Assembly (NCBI RefSeq): GCF_017875645.1
Contig: NZ_JAGGMR010000001.1
Location: 4,402,001 to 4,466,000, forward strand
Origin: Nocardia goodfellowii
Lineage (GTDB): Bacteria > Actinomycetota > Actinomycetes > Mycobacteriales > Mycobacteriaceae
Length of the DNA stretch: 64,000 bases
Direction of reading: 5' to 3'
The position numbers and the translations under genes were made by a program. Positions 35,861 through 45,154 of the stretch are shown here, piece after piece. How positions within the stretch are numbered: position 1 is the first letter of the stretch; each line of letters starts with the position of its first letter. The notes under the pieces are model-generated. The model did not search any database, had not been told where the DNA came from, and saw only the letters and a program-made list of their open reading frames with translations.

Positions 35861-36106
35861 TGTCGCCCATAAACCTACGCTGCGAATCCGCCCGGCCGCT
35901 CGAGCCGAGAAGCTCAGCGGTGCAGAAGTGTGATCGTTGGCGGTCGGTCCGGGCACGCGAGCACCCGAATGCTTGCACGCACTGTCATACCGCTGAGCGC
36001 TCGACTGGGCTGAGTATCCGCTGGGGCTCAGGACCCCGCAAATCGTTGCGGCACATCCGGTCCCGTTGGGGCTGCCCGCCGGTGTACATTGCCGAATCGA
36101 GCTAGC

Positions 36107-36505
36107 ATGCCGAGGATGCTGAACAATGCGCGTATCGAAGCCCGCATCCCCACTCAGAATCTCGTCCGCGCTCGCCGCTGGTATGCCGAGAAACTCGGCC
36201 TCGAACCAGCGGAGGAACGTGAAGGCGGCCTGCGGTATGAAGGCGCGACAGGCGTCTTCTGCCTGTTCGCCTCGGCGGGTGCGTCGGACGGTTCGTTCAC
36301 GCAGATGGGCTTCTACGTAGACGACATCGAGGCGACGGTCACCGGCCTGCGTGCGCGCGGGGTGGTGTTCGAGCAGTACGACGGCGCCGTGGACGGGGTG
36401 ATGGATATCGAGGGCAACTACCCGAGCAAAGGGCGTGGGGAACGAGCCGCCTGGTTCCGTGACAGCGAAGGCAACATGCTCGGCATCGCCGAGATAGTGC
36501 GCTGA
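36107..36505 (+). CDS. VOC-family (glyoxalase-like) protein
   Basis: 132 residues, one vicinal-oxygen-chelate domain: NARIEARIPTQNLVRARRWYAEKLGL opens it, MGFYVDDIEATVTGLRARGV is the middle, and AAWFRDSEGNMLGIAE closes it. A classical metal-ligand set is not complete, so it may be a binding protein or an enzyme of unknown substrate. The ATG at 36107 is used; 36116 is possible. Confidence 0.82.
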   Translation: MPRMLNNARIEARIPTQNLVRARRWYAEKLGLEPAEEREGGLRYEGATGVFCLFASAGASDGSFTQMGFYVDDIEATVTGLRARGVVFEQYDGAVDGVMDIEGNYPSKGRGERAAWFRDSEGNMLGIAEIVR

Positions 36506-36578
36506 TCACGGGCACGCTGAGTCCGCAGGCAATACCGCGCGTTCGTCGGCGCGCGCTCCGCGGTGCGGGCTCAGGCGG

Positions 36579-36740
36579 TCAACGCAACACCTCATCGAGC
36601 GCTTCTGATGGTGTCTTGAAGTCGAGAGTTTGTCGAGGACGCCCGTTGAGTTCATCGGCGATCGCATCGAGATCGGTTTGACTGTAAGTCCGCAAATCCA
36701 GGTGACGCGGAAGATATTGGCGCAGGAGACCGGTCACGCA
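36579..36740 (-). pseudogene. IS30-family transposase, C-terminal fragment
   Basis: The minus strand reads LLRQYLPRHLDLRTYSQTDL, then IADELNGRPRQTLDFKTPSE and a stop. This is the characteristic end of IS30-family transposases. Everything upstream has been lost. Confidence 0.85.
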
Positions 36741-36807
36741 GCTGTATGACGGTCACTGGACAGGGTAGATCGGCTATCGCATCATCCGCCTCTGGCTCCC
36801 CTTTATG

Positions 36808-37968
36808 TCAACCCGTTGAAGCGGGTGCGGGGTTAGCCTGTTTGTTGGGTCCGGGTTGTGGCTTGTCCGAAGGATCGGTGCTCGGGTTGGAGCCGGTCGC
36901 GCTGGAGTCAGTAGTCGTCCCCGATTGCCCTCCCGGGCCCGCCAATTCACATCGCTGTTGATCGGCGAGCATGCGGGTGTAGACGACGTTGGAGAGTCGG
37001 CGTTTGAGTGCGCGCATCGCTTCCATCGAGGTTTTCCCGCCCGCTTTGCGGGCGTCGTAGTAGACGCGGCCGGCGGTGTGGTTGCGGAGTTGAACGATGG
37101 CCATGATGTGGAGCACGCGGTTGATTTTGCGGTTGCCGGCGCGCGAAAGTCGGTGCCGTTGCTGATCTCCGGAGGAGGCGTCCAGGGGCGCGGTGCCGTT
37201 CCAGGACGCGAACCGGTCGCGGCTGGCGAAGCGGTGGATGTCGGCGGTGTCGGCCAAAAGCCTTGCCGCCGAAGAGGGTTCGATTCCGTGCAGATCCATC
37301 AGGGTGGAACCGCGGTCGATGATCAGCTGGCGCAGTTCTTTGTCCGCGGCCTTGGTCTTGCGGTCGATGGTCTCGAGTTCCTCGATCAATTCGATGACCA
37401 GCCGCAGCTGGACGCGGCCGACTGGATCGCCTGGTCGCAGGTCTGCGATCAGGTTGCGGGCCTGGGGTGCGGACAGGAATTTCTTGGCGCCGCCGGGGAT
37501 CAGTTCGAGCAGGATGCGGTGGATGCGGTTGAGGGTTTCGGTGCGGGCGCGTCCGAGTCCGTCGCGGCGGTCGGCGAGCAAGCCCAGCGCCACCAGTTCT
37601 GGGTCGGCGGTGACCCGGCGCAGGTTCGGTGCGTGCAGGGCGGCCAGAGCGACCGAGTGTGCGTCGACGGCGTCGGTTTTGCGGCCGTTGCCGGTGGCGA
37701 AAACACGCACTTGCGCGGAAAGTTTCGCGGGGATGTCGATGACGGTTTCGCCGTTGTGGACCAGCCGGTGGGCGAGGTGGCGGCCGATGCCGTTGCAGCC
37801 CTCGATCGCCCAGGTCCGGTCGGTGAATCGTTGTCCGGCGGTGAGCATTTCGGTGTAGCCGAGGATGTCGGTGGTGTATCGCCGGACCGCCAGTATCCGT
37901 CCGGTCGGGTCGATGGCTTCGATGGTGGCCGAGCGTTTGTGTGGGTCCATGCCGATGATGACGGTCAT
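36808..37968 (-). CDS. IS110-family transposase
   Basis: 386 residues. The DEDD N-terminal domain begins VIIGMDPHKRSATIEAID (Asp), has AIEGCNG (Glu) and RKTDAVDAHSVA (Asp pair). The C-terminal transposase_20 part has LHGIEPSSAARLLA and FASWNGTAPLDASSGDQQRH with the conserved Ser. GGAAGGA precedes the ATG at 37968. It looks intact. IS110 enzymes insert without classical inverted repeats and are guided by a bridge RNA from the element's own non-coding end. Confidence 0.9.
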   Translation of the reverse strand: MTVIIGMDPHKRSATIEAIDPTGRILAVRRYTTDILGYTEMLTAGQRFTDRTWAIEGCNGIGRHLAHRLVHNGETVIDIPAKLSAQVRVFATGNGRKTDAVDAHSVALAALHAPNLRRVTADPELVALGLLADRRDGLGRARTETLNRIHRILLELIPGGAKKFLSAPQARNLIADLRPGDPVGRVQLRLVIELIEELETIDRKTKAADKELRQLIIDRGSTLMDLHGIEPSSAARLLADTADIHRFASRDRFASWNGTAPLDASSGDQQRHRLSRAGNRKINRVLHIMAIVQLRNHTAGRVYYDARKAGGKTSMEAMRALKRRLSNVVYTRMLADQQRCELAGPGGQSGTTTDSSATGSNPSTDPSDKPQPGPNKQANPAPASTG

Positions 37969-38180
37969 CGGTGTCCTTCCTGCTCGCTGTGGATGGTGTC
38001 CGTGCGAGGAGGGCACCGCTACTTCGAGCCGGGGCAGACCCCTTTCCAGCCACTCCCGCACGGCACCCCGTGAGAGGCAAGCCAGAAGAGAGCCACACCG
38101 ATCACGCTGGCGGGCAGCCGCTGTAAGGGAGCATCTCACCGGGCACCTGAACCAGATCCTGGCCGGGACCCGGTCCTGAC
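37969..38180 (-). ncRNA. Putative IS110 bridge-RNA region
   Basis: About 200 bp upstream of the transposase start, within the expected non-coding end of an IS110-type element. For the IS110 group the bridge RNA is transcribed from this side. I could not define its loops or the element ends from sequence alone. Confidence 0.35.
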
Positions 38181-38305
38181 ACCAGTCTTAAGTAGCCGCT
38201 GTGCGCTCGGTTGGCGGATGAGATCCGCTGCCGCTCAGGACATCCGAACATGCCGACGTGCGCGCATCATCTGCGGTGAGCAGTTCGGGAATCGTTGTCC
38301 CCGGA

Positions 38306-38869
38306 TCAGGACGGCAGAGTGCCCGTGGTCCAGACAGGCGCGGTTTCCACGCGTGAGAATCGCCAGCCTTCGGGGGTGCGGACGGCATCGAATCGGTAGG
38401 GCCCTCCCGATGTGAATACCGGTTCCGGGGCCATCCTGCCGGCAACGGTGGCGGTCGGAACAATCGCGAAGATTGTGTTCGCCCGGACCGCCGCCCGGTC
38501 GCCCGCCAAGTCGATCTGCACGTTGCTGATGTAGTGCAACTCTCGTCGTTCGTTCGAATGGTTCCGGCTGGCCAGCGCGATCACGGCGTCACGTCCCTGC
38601 GCCTCACCGCCGGGAGACTTGGCCGTCACGTCGGTGGTGTAGATCGTGGTGAACATGTCGAATCGGCCTTCGTCGACGGTGGTTGCGAGGCGGTCGACCA
38701 AGGCATGGATCGCCTGACGGTCCAGCAGTTCCCGCAGTTGACGCCGAGTGGGATCCTCCTCGGTCGCGGTGGCGCTGGTCGAGCATGCGGCGGCCGGCAG
38801 CGCCAATGGCAACGCGAGGATCAGGAGTGTATGGCGGAGTCGGTCAGAGGAAGCGACGTTGTTAGTCAT
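38306..38869 (-). CDS. SnoaL-like lipoprotein
   Basis: 187 residues. The signal LLILALPLALPAAAC ends in a lipobox Cys. The mature part is an NTF2/SnoaL-like fold: LLDRQAIHALVDRLATTVDEG, FTTIYTTDVTAKSPGGEAQG, HYISNVQIDL and PYRFDAVRTPEGWRFSR. Such domains are binding or cyclase-type modules. Predicted to be attached to the outer face of the membrane. Confidence 0.8.
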   Translation of the reverse strand: MTNNVASSDRLRHTLLILALPLALPAAACSTSATATEEDPTRRQLRELLDRQAIHALVDRLATTVDEGRFDMFTTIYTTDVTAKSPGGEAQGRDAVIALASRNHSNERRELHYISNVQIDLAGDRAAVRANTIFAIVPTATVAGRMAPEPVFTSGGPYRFDAVRTPEGWRFSRVETAPVWTTGTLPS

Positions 38870-39004
38870 GCGGCCAGCCTCCAACCCTGACGCATGGTCA
38901 AGGTCAACCATCGTCCCGCCGCGACGCCCGCACAGCCGCTGGGTGCGCGTCAGCGAGCGGCACCATATTGCCGATTACAGCGCATGTTCGACAGTCGTGC
39001 TCTC

Positions 39005-39388
39005 TCAATGGCAACGACATCCCCGGCGGCTGGCCCGAGCTCGCCGGATTGGCTCCAGCGCATCCAGTCGTCGTGGTCGATGACGAGATCGTGGTGTTCG
39101 GGCCCAACGGCCTGCCGTCGTTCTCGGCGATGCAGCCCCGTATCCATCAACGCAACCCTGCCGCCGTGCAGGCACTAGCCGCGACCTCGCCCGCCACCTA
39201 CGTCATCTTCGATCTTCTCCACATCGGAGGCCGCTCGCTGATCCAGCTCCCGTATCAGCAGCGGCGCGCCGTGCTTGAGCAGATCGGTCTGCAAGGTCCG
39301 CTTTGGCGGATTTCTCCGCGCCTGACCGGCCGTGGCCGACCTGCTCGCCGAATCGGCGCGGGTGGGGCTGGAGGGGCTGTTGTAGCCA
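39005..39388 (+). pseudogene. ATP-dependent DNA ligase fragment
   Basis: The + strand reads LNGNDIPGGWPELAGLA, VDDEIVVFGPNGLPSFSAMQ, TYVIFDLLHIGGRSLIQLPY and QRRAVLEQI, matching the nucleotidyltransferase core of LigC/LigD-type ligases after the active-site Lys. The frame then shifts and LLAESARVGLEGLL follows in another frame before a stop. Both ends, including the Lys motif, are missing. Confidence 0.75.
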
Positions 39389-39542
39389 GGCTTACCGCCG
39401 ACATTTCCCGTTACCGATCCCGGTGGAATGCGATACTTTTCGAGGCGGGGTAGCGCCGGGCAATGGATCACGGTGGTGTAGACCGTGACCTGCTGTGACA
39501 ACGCTCGACGTTCGACCACGAGCAACGGCCGGGAGCCACGGG

Positions 39543-41087
39543 ATGGAACTGAGCATCTTCAAGATCCCACGAAATTCGTTGGAGGCACTTCGCGCACGTC
39601 TCCAAGACAACGGCTATACGTTGATCCGCGCATACGCTGACAGTGGATGGGATTCGGAATTCTGGTTCGAGGAGGGCGAGGATGCCGTTATGGGGTGGGT
39701 GAAGCGGTACGAGTCGTTCTTCCAGAACCGGGAAGTTCCCACCAGGAAGGAGCATGCGGGCCTGCACATCTTCCACCACGACTCCTCGTGCTACGCCGTG
39801 TCCTATGGATCAGGCCACCACCAGGCCCGGTCGCTGTGTGACTACGAGTTCGGTCTCGACTTAGCCAAACGGATCGCCAACGAACGCGATGTCAAGCAAA
39901 CCGGGACGAAGCGGTCCCACAGCGTCAGGAGGAGGGAGAGCCGGGTCTACCGGTCGCACACCTACCTCGACATCGAGGGCGGCGAGTCGATCGACCAGAT
40001 CCGTGCGGCGATCATCGCATCGAAGCGGGAAATGTACGGCTCGGTCGGCAGTTTCAGCGCCGCTGCCGCCCTGTCCCCGCCTATCGACATACCAGGAATC
40101 CCCGCGTTTCTGTCGGCTATCGAGACGGAACTGAAAAACCCGGAACAGTTCAGTCTGCCCCGGGAAAAACCGGTGAAGGACAAGCAACTGCTGGCCGTAC
40201 TGGACGACCTCCTCCTCGATGCTATTCTCGGAGTCGGCGACCAGGGTGAATTCGCCACAAATAGCTTGGATCTGTGCGATGCCGACTTAAACTCCCTGTT
40301 TGGAAAGCCCGGGAAATATGACCTGAAAGCTCGCCACAAGAAGTCGATGCTGTTCCCGGAGAAGGGTTTCGACCACGACCTCACCGTCGCAGACCTCCGC
40401 CTTTACATAAGTTCCCGACAACTGACGCGCGACGAAGTATTCGCCATAGAGATCACACGGTTTACGGACGGCGGTGACTGGTACAAGCCGCACCTAACCT
40501 TGAAACAGGCCCTGGAATACACGGTCGACTCGCACAGGGCGACACTGTCCGGCGGGGTCTGGAAGCAATTCAACCAGGACTACCTGGCTTTCATCGATAA
40601 GTACGTGCGGGAAATCAAGGTCGAGCCGACCGAGGAGATTTTCGAGGTGCTTACCGGAACAGAACCGTCATTCAATGATTCCAATCAGGTCGGCGGGGCG
40701 GGTTACAAGAAGGCCGACAAGGATTTCAGTCTGGCGGTTATCGCGTCCGGAACACCGGTCGAAGCGTGGGACCTGAGCCTCGAAAAGACCGTGTTCGCCG
40801 TTAAGTTCGGCACCGCACAGAAGCTCGGCTATGTCTGCGACCAGGCGACAACGGTCCTGGAACTCATCCGGAACAATGCCACCGTCACCGACCTAGCCAA
40901 ACCTGAACGATACTGCCTGTGGCTCGGCTACAAGGCGAAGAAGCTGCCCGCCAACATCGCCGACATCAAATCGGTCATCCTGAAGCAGAAGATTGCCGAC
41001 TGGGCGAAGCTGTGCCTCGACGTCGGAGTTGTCCCGGTCATCAAACTGAGTAGGCACGCCGGAAGCGACCCGACGCTGAGCTTCTAG
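39543..41087 (+). CDS. TIGR04141/DUF6119-like sporadically distributed protein
   Basis: 514 residues. The opening MELSIFKIPRNSLEALRARL and the central LYISSRQLTRDEVFAIEITR, KPHLTLKQALEYTVDSH and late SLEKTVFAVKFGTAQKLGYV resemble the TIGR04141 (DUF6119) family, which I recall as patchily distributed and often near phage-defence genes. Codon use is less GC-biased than in its neighbours, a sign of recent transfer. It sits alone in an island of remnants. Its biochemical role is unknown. Confidence 0.72.
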   Translation: MELSIFKIPRNSLEALRARLQDNGYTLIRAYADSGWDSEFWFEEGEDAVMGWVKRYESFFQNREVPTRKEHAGLHIFHHDSSCYAVSYGSGHHQARSLCDYEFGLDLAKRIANERDVKQTGTKRSHSVRRRESRVYRSHTYLDIEGGESIDQIRAAIIASKREMYGSVGSFSAAAALSPPIDIPGIPAFLSAIETELKNPEQFSLPREKPVKDKQLLAVLDDLLLDAILGVGDQGEFATNSLDLCDADLNSLFGKPGKYDLKARHKKSMLFPEKGFDHDLTVADLRLYISSRQLTRDEVFAIEITRFTDGGDWYKPHLTLKQALEYTVDSHRATLSGGVWKQFNQDYLAFIDKYVREIKVEPTEEIFEVLTGTEPSFNDSNQVGGAGYKKADKDFSLAVIASGTPVEAWDLSLEKTVFAVKFGTAQKLGYVCDQATTVLELIRNNATVTDLAKPERYCLWLGYKAKKLPANIADIKSVILKQKIADWAKLCLDVGVVPVIKLSRHAGSDPTLSF

Positions 41088-41546
41088 AAAATGAGCGGGC
41101 CCGGTATCCGCTAGTGCCGTGTCAGGCAACGTTGGGTAAATTACCGACCGCACGAAAGTCCTTGGCCTCGAAGGCTTCTGATCCAACCGCATCTCGGTGA
41201 GAACGCACTGAACTGCCGATGAGCGCTCACACGACGTCGGCGATGTGCACCTTCAGCGCCTCGGAGTCGGGCGCGACGTCGGTGCCTGGGCCCGACTCGA
41301 CCGCGATCACCATCTCTCGAATTGCCCGATAACCAGGAGTCAGGCGCGCTGGATCCGGTCTGGCCAGCCCATGCGCTCACCGTCCTAGCGATAGTTGCCC
41401 GATGGCCGTAGTTATCTGGCAACCACCGGTACGCCTGGGAAGCGGGGGCCTCCCTGTCGGCGCTGATTCATCGCGTTACGAAATGTCGGCGGCACCGGTC
41501 CCTTGAGAAGGGGCCTGAAGCTTCTCCTAGCTGGACATACTGTGGG
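41088..41546 (-). pseudogene. Debris region with a short coding remnant (41227-41330)
   Basis: On the minus strand about 33 codons read YRAIREMVIAVESGPGTDV and end SEALKVHIADVV with a stop. It has real-gene codon character but no complete gene. The rest of the stretch shows nothing recognisable. Confidence 0.35.
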
Positions 41547-41576
41547 TTGACAGGGGCTAGAAGTCGCGTTTACTCT
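41547..41576 (+). promoter_or_regulatory. Sigma-70-type promoter
   Basis: A perfect -35 TTGACA at 41547-41552 is followed after 18 bp by TACTCT (41571-41576) as a weak -10. It drives the hairpin leader and the two-gene cassette downstream. Confidence 0.6.
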
Positions 41577-41612
41577 GTTCGTGAGTTGGGCAACAGGTGT
41601 GCCCGACGGATG

Positions 41613-41642
41613 CCCAAGCCTTCAATGGTTTGGGGTTTTTTG
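41613..41642 (+). terminator. Intrinsic terminator or attenuator
   Basis: CCCAAGCC and GGTTTGGG pair around a 6-nt loop, followed by GTTTTTTTG. It ends about 60 bp after the predicted transcription start, so it would release a short RNA or attenuate the operon. Confidence 0.7.
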
Positions 41643-41652
41643 TTTTCCAGCC

Positions 41653-41683
41653 AGGCCTCCGGCGATCTGCCGGGGGCCTTTGT
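41653..41683 (+). terminator. Second GC-rich hairpin in the leader
   Basis: An 11-bp stem AGGCCTCCGGC / GCCGGGGGCCT with one G-T pair and a 5-nt loop, then TTTGT. It lies between the first terminator and the ribosome site of the 41702 gene. Confidence 0.65.
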
Positions 41684-41701
41684 CGTTCCGGAAGGGATTT
41701 C

Positions 41702-41911
41702 ATGTCGATCAACGCGCTCGCAAGCAGCGGATGGGCGGTGTTCTGGGTGCAGTTGCCGTTGCTCGTTTCAGCACTAGTAGTCATCGTTGTAGCAACCACC
41801 GCGCTGTGGCGGGCTCGCCCGGAGGACGTTCCACGGATCTTTGAGGCCTTCGCGACGCCTTCGGTCGCCGGGCTGGTACCGCTGCTCGCCGCCGACGAGC
41901 CATCCCACTGA
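41702..41911 (+). CDS. Small single-pass membrane protein
   Basis: 69 residues. One hydrophobic helix (WVQLPLLVSALVVIVVATTAL) near residues 14-35, then a basic and proline-containing cytoplasmic part (WRARPEDVPRIFEAFA). GGAAGG lies about 6 bp before the ATG. First gene of a two-gene unit behind the promoter and tandem hairpins. Family unknown; the style recalls small genes of actinobacterial integrative elements. Confidence 0.65.
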   Translation: MSINALASSGWAVFWVQLPLLVSALVVIVVATTALWRARPEDVPRIFEAFATPSVAGLVPLLAADEPSH

Positions 41912-41929
41912 CCCGCGCGAAGGAGTCTG

Positions 41930-42469
41930 ATGAGTCGCAGGGGTATCCGCCGTCAGGACGGAGTAGGTGAGCACGTCGTAAATCGGCTTGCTTGGGTCGA
42001 GACCGATGCACTGCTCCCGAGGTACTTCCAAGGCGGTCAACTCGGATATGAATTGTCAGATCTGTTCGAGCTCGCAGAATGGAACGGACACCCGCCGCCA
42101 GGCATGAGCCACCACCTATTGCACGTACTTTGGGCACTGAAGCACCATGAACTCCGAACAGTGGTAGCACCGGATACTGGCCCCGTCGCGTGCAAGGTAT
42201 GTGGGCTGCCTCTGCACTATCGCGGCCGAGGCCGGCACCCGGAATACTGCGGTTCGCGATGCAAGCAAACCGCGTACCGACGTCGACGGGGACAACTACC
42301 TCGCCCGCAGCACATGACGATCGACATCATGCACTCCCTCTTCCTCTTCGAGTTGCACGTATTGCGCGACTCGGCATACCGGGCAGTTGACCGCCGCTGG
42401 TTCCAGCTCCACGGTGAGCTTCGAGATATCGAGAGTTGCGAGTCTCGCGCCGCGGCCTACGGGACTTGA
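41930..42469 (+). CDS. Zinc-finger protein of unknown function
   Basis: 179 residues. The N-terminal half contains YELSDLFELAEWNG and SHHLLHVLWALKHHELRTVV. A C4 cluster CKVCG...YCGSRCKQTAYRRRRG at about residues 88-120 resembles the FCS/CGNR-like fingers often seen in actinobacterial proteins. AGGAG precedes the ATG, 18 bp after the previous stop. Probably DNA- or RNA-binding. Confidence 0.65.
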   Translation: MSRRGIRRQDGVGEHVVNRLAWVETDALLPRYFQGGQLGYELSDLFELAEWNGHPPPGMSHHLLHVLWALKHHELRTVVAPDTGPVACKVCGLPLHYRGRGRHPEYCGSRCKQTAYRRRRGQLPRPQHMTIDIMHSLFLFELHVLRDSAYRAVDRRWFQLHGELRDIESCESRAAAYGT

Positions 42470-42581
42470 GTGCCATTCTCGGTATCCTTCGCAATATGCA
42501 ACTTTCTGGAGAGGAATACCGAAACACCCAGAAGTGGACACGGAGCAACGGCAATAGAGAGCCTGCCCCGCACGAGGTTGC

Positions 42582-42968
42582 GTGCGCCGTGTCGGCGCGT
42601 TGCGCGGCACCTGCACGATTGAGGCCGGCTACCTCCGACGCACGGCAGATGACGACACGATCGAGTGGTACGGACTTTGGCTCGTGGAGGGATTCCTGAT
42701 TCACGTGAACGCGAAGTATGCTGCTACGCAACTGGAATCGGGCAGCGGATCGACGAAGCCCGTCAGCTTCGATAGTTGGCGTCGACCGTTGTCCGAGATC
42801 AAGGCCCTTGGGATCGCATCGATCGACAGTTCACAGCCCGGGCAGTGGATGTCTTTGTCCGGCGTGGCCACTCTTGAGGTAGCGGGTTGCTCTGACAAGT
42901 TCTCCTGGCCGTTTAGCGCGGAGGATGACCAGACAAATCTTGTTGCAAGGCTCCTTGAGCTCGGTTGA
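42582..42968 (+). CDS. Hypothetical protein, possibly 5'-damaged
   Basis: 128 residues from a GTG at best. DDTIEWYGLWLVEGFLIHVNAKYA and QWMSLSGVATLEVAG look like a folded beta-rich protein. No good ribosome site precedes the start, and another frame upstream (MQLSGEEYRNTQKW from 42496) may be its original N-terminus, implying a frameshift. Not recognised. Confidence 0.45.
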   Translation: MRRVGALRGTCTIEAGYLRRTADDDTIEWYGLWLVEGFLIHVNAKYAATQLESGSGSTKPVSFDSWRRPLSEIKALGIASIDSSQPGQWMSLSGVATLEVAGCSDKFSWPFSAEDDQTNLVARLLELG

Positions 42969-43063
42969 TCGGCAGAGTCGTGAACGGGCGCCGACCGGAC
43001 TGGCACCGAAACCGATCTCGACACCCTGTGGGAGGAGTCGCCGTGACCCTGCCGTTCCCACAC

Positions 43064-43068
43064 ATCCC
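43064..43068. repeat. IS21 target-site duplication, left copy
   Basis: ATCCC directly before the left IS end; the same five bases follow the right end at 45217-45221. Confidence 0.85.
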
Positions 43069-43139
43069 TGTCAGCGCTCTTCCAATACCCGGCCACTGGC
43101 GCTCTTTGAAAAGTAGGCCACCCATCCACCATCGGAAGG

Positions 43140-44366
43140 GTGATCTCAGTGCAAGATTGGGCGCAGATCAGGTATCTCCACACCAGCGAGGGCCTGTCCA
43201 GGCGGGCGATCGCGGCCCGCTTGGGCCTCTCACGCGACACGGTCGCCAGAGCGATCGCTTCGGAGTCGCCACCGAAGTACGAGCGGGTCTCGGGGCCCTC
43301 GGCGTTCGATCCGTTCGAACCCCACGTGCGGGCACTGCTGACGGAGTTTCCGTCGATGCCGGCCTCGGTGATCGCCGAGCGGGTCGGCTGGTCGGGATCG
43401 CCGTCGTGGTTCCGCAAGAAGATTGCCGATCTTCGCCCGGAATATGCGCCGAAAGATCCCGCCGACCGCCTCGAGTATCGGCCCGGTGATCAAGCTCAGT
43501 GTGATTTGTGGTTCCCGCCGACTCGGATTCCGTTGGGCGCCGGGCAGTTCGGGGCACCACCTGTTTTGGTGATGGTGGCTTCGTTCTCGCGGTTCATTAC
43601 CGCGATGATGATCCCGACCCGCACCACCGCCGATCTCCTGGCCGGAATGTGGGCACTGCTGTCAGGGCAGTTGGGGATGGTTCCCCGAAGACTGTTGTGG
43701 GACAACGAATCCGGCATCGGCAAGGGCGGACACTTAGCGACCGGGGTGAGCGCGTTCACCGGGATGTTGGGCACCCGGATTGTTCAGTGCAAACCGTTCG
43801 ACCCGGAATCGAAGGGCATCGTCGAACGCGTCAACGGCTATCTGGAAACCTCGTTCCTGCCCGGACGAGCCTTCGCCTCACCGGCTGATTTCAATTCTCA
43901 AGCGGCTCAATGGATTCCGATCGCGAACACGCGCCGGGTTCGGCGCATCGCTGCGGCACCGGCGGAGCTGATCGGCACCGACCGCGCCCGCATGACCGCG
44001 TTGCCGCCGATCGCGCCGACGGTCGGGTTCGCCGGGCAGGCCCGGCTCCCGCGCGACTACTACCTGCGTGTTCTGGGCAACGACTACTCGATCGACCCGA
44101 CCGTGATCGGCCGGATGATCGATATCCGCGCCGATCTGAACACCGTCACCGCCCGCTGCGACGGATTGCTGGTCGGCTCCCACCGGCAGGCTTCGTCGAA
44201 ACAGCGAACCATCACCGACCCCGCTCATGTCGATATCGCTGCCAGACTGAGAGAAGCGTTCGGGCACAAGCCATCTCACCACGAAAATTGCGACGGACTG
44301 GTCCGCGATCTCGCCGACTACGACGCCGTGTTCGGTGTCGATTTCGACGACACCGGGGTCGCGTGA
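43140..44366 (+). CDS. istA: IS21-family transposase IstA
   Basis: 408 residues. The N-terminal HTH is LSRRAIAARLGLSRDTVARAI. The DDE catalytic core shows Asp in AQCDLWFPP, Asp in RLLWDNESG and Glu in GIVERVNGYL, and the C-terminal MuA-like domain has YYLRVLGNDYSIDP. GTG start with GGAAGG upstream. The stop overlaps the istB start (TGATG). It is full-length, so transposition may still be possible. Confidence 0.93.
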   Translation: MISVQDWAQIRYLHTSEGLSRRAIAARLGLSRDTVARAIASESPPKYERVSGPSAFDPFEPHVRALLTEFPSMPASVIAERVGWSGSPSWFRKKIADLRPEYAPKDPADRLEYRPGDQAQCDLWFPPTRIPLGAGQFGAPPVLVMVASFSRFITAMMIPTRTTADLLAGMWALLSGQLGMVPRRLLWDNESGIGKGGHLATGVSAFTGMLGTRIVQCKPFDPESKGIVERVNGYLETSFLPGRAFASPADFNSQAAQWIPIANTRRVRRIAAAPAELIGTDRARMTALPPIAPTVGFAGQARLPRDYYLRVLGNDYSIDPTVIGRMIDIRADLNTVTARCDGLLVGSHRQASSKQRTITDPAHVDIAARLREAFGHKPSHHENCDGLVRDLADYDAVFGVDFDDTGVA

Positions 44367-45154
44367 TGGCCGCGCCGAGCGACACCGCCAAGCAGATCGA
44401 GTACTACGCCAACGCCTTGAAAGCGCCGCGGATCCGTGACAGCGCCGCACGGCTGGCCGACCAAGCCCGTGACGCCGGCTGGACCCACGAGGAATACCTC
44501 GCCGCGGTCCTGTCGCGGGAAGTATCGTCGCGCGAGTCCTCCGGCGCCGAAATCCGTATCCGCGCAGCGGGATTCACTGCCCGCAAAGCGATCGAGGAGT
44601 TCAACTTCGATCACCAGCCCGCTCTCAAACGCGACACTATCGCCCACCTGGGCACCGCCCAATTCATCGCCAAAGCCCAGAACGTGGTGCTGCTCGGACC
44701 GCCTGGCACCGGCAAAACCCACCTCGCGATCGGGCTCGGCATCGCCGCCGCCCACCACGGCCACCGCGTGTTGTTCGCCACCGCCGTCGAGTGGGTCACC
44801 CGCCTGCAAACCGCCCACCAACAGGGACGTTTGGCCGCCGAGCTGGTCAAGCTGCGCCGCTACGGGCTTTTGATCGTCGACGAGGTCGGCTACATCCCAT
44901 TCGAACAAGACGCAGCGAACCTGTTCTTCCAATTGGTCTCCAGCCGTTACGAACACGCGTCATTGATCTTGACCTCGAACCTGCCGTTCTCCCGATGGGG
45001 AGACGTGTTCAGCGACCACGTCGTCGCCGCAGCCATGATCGACCGCATCGTCCACCACGCCGACGTGTTGACCTTGAAAGGCAACAGCTACCGACTCCGC
45101 AACACCGAAATCGACACACTCCCATCCACACGAACCGACAACACGGCAGACTAG
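44366..45154 (+). CDS. istB: IS21-family ATPase IstB
   Basis: 262 residues. Walker A is LLGPPGTGKTHLAIGLG and Walker B is GLLIVDEVGYIPFEQD, followed by LTSNLPFSRWGDVF (sensor 1). IstB is the DnaC-like AAA+ helper that drives target selection for IstA. It begins in a TGATG overlap with istA and is complete. Confidence 0.93.
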   Translation: MAAPSDTAKQIEYYANALKAPRIRDSAARLADQARDAGWTHEEYLAAVLSREVSSRESSGAEIRIRAAGFTARKAIEEFNFDHQPALKRDTIAHLGTAQFIAKAQNVVLLGPPGTGKTHLAIGLGIAAAHHGHRVLFATAVEWVTRLQTAHQQGRLAAELVKLRRYGLLIVDEVGYIPFEQDAANLFFQLVSSRYEHASLILTSNLPFSRWGDVFSDHVVAAAMIDRIVHHADVLTLKGNSYRLRNTEIDTLPSTRTDNTAD

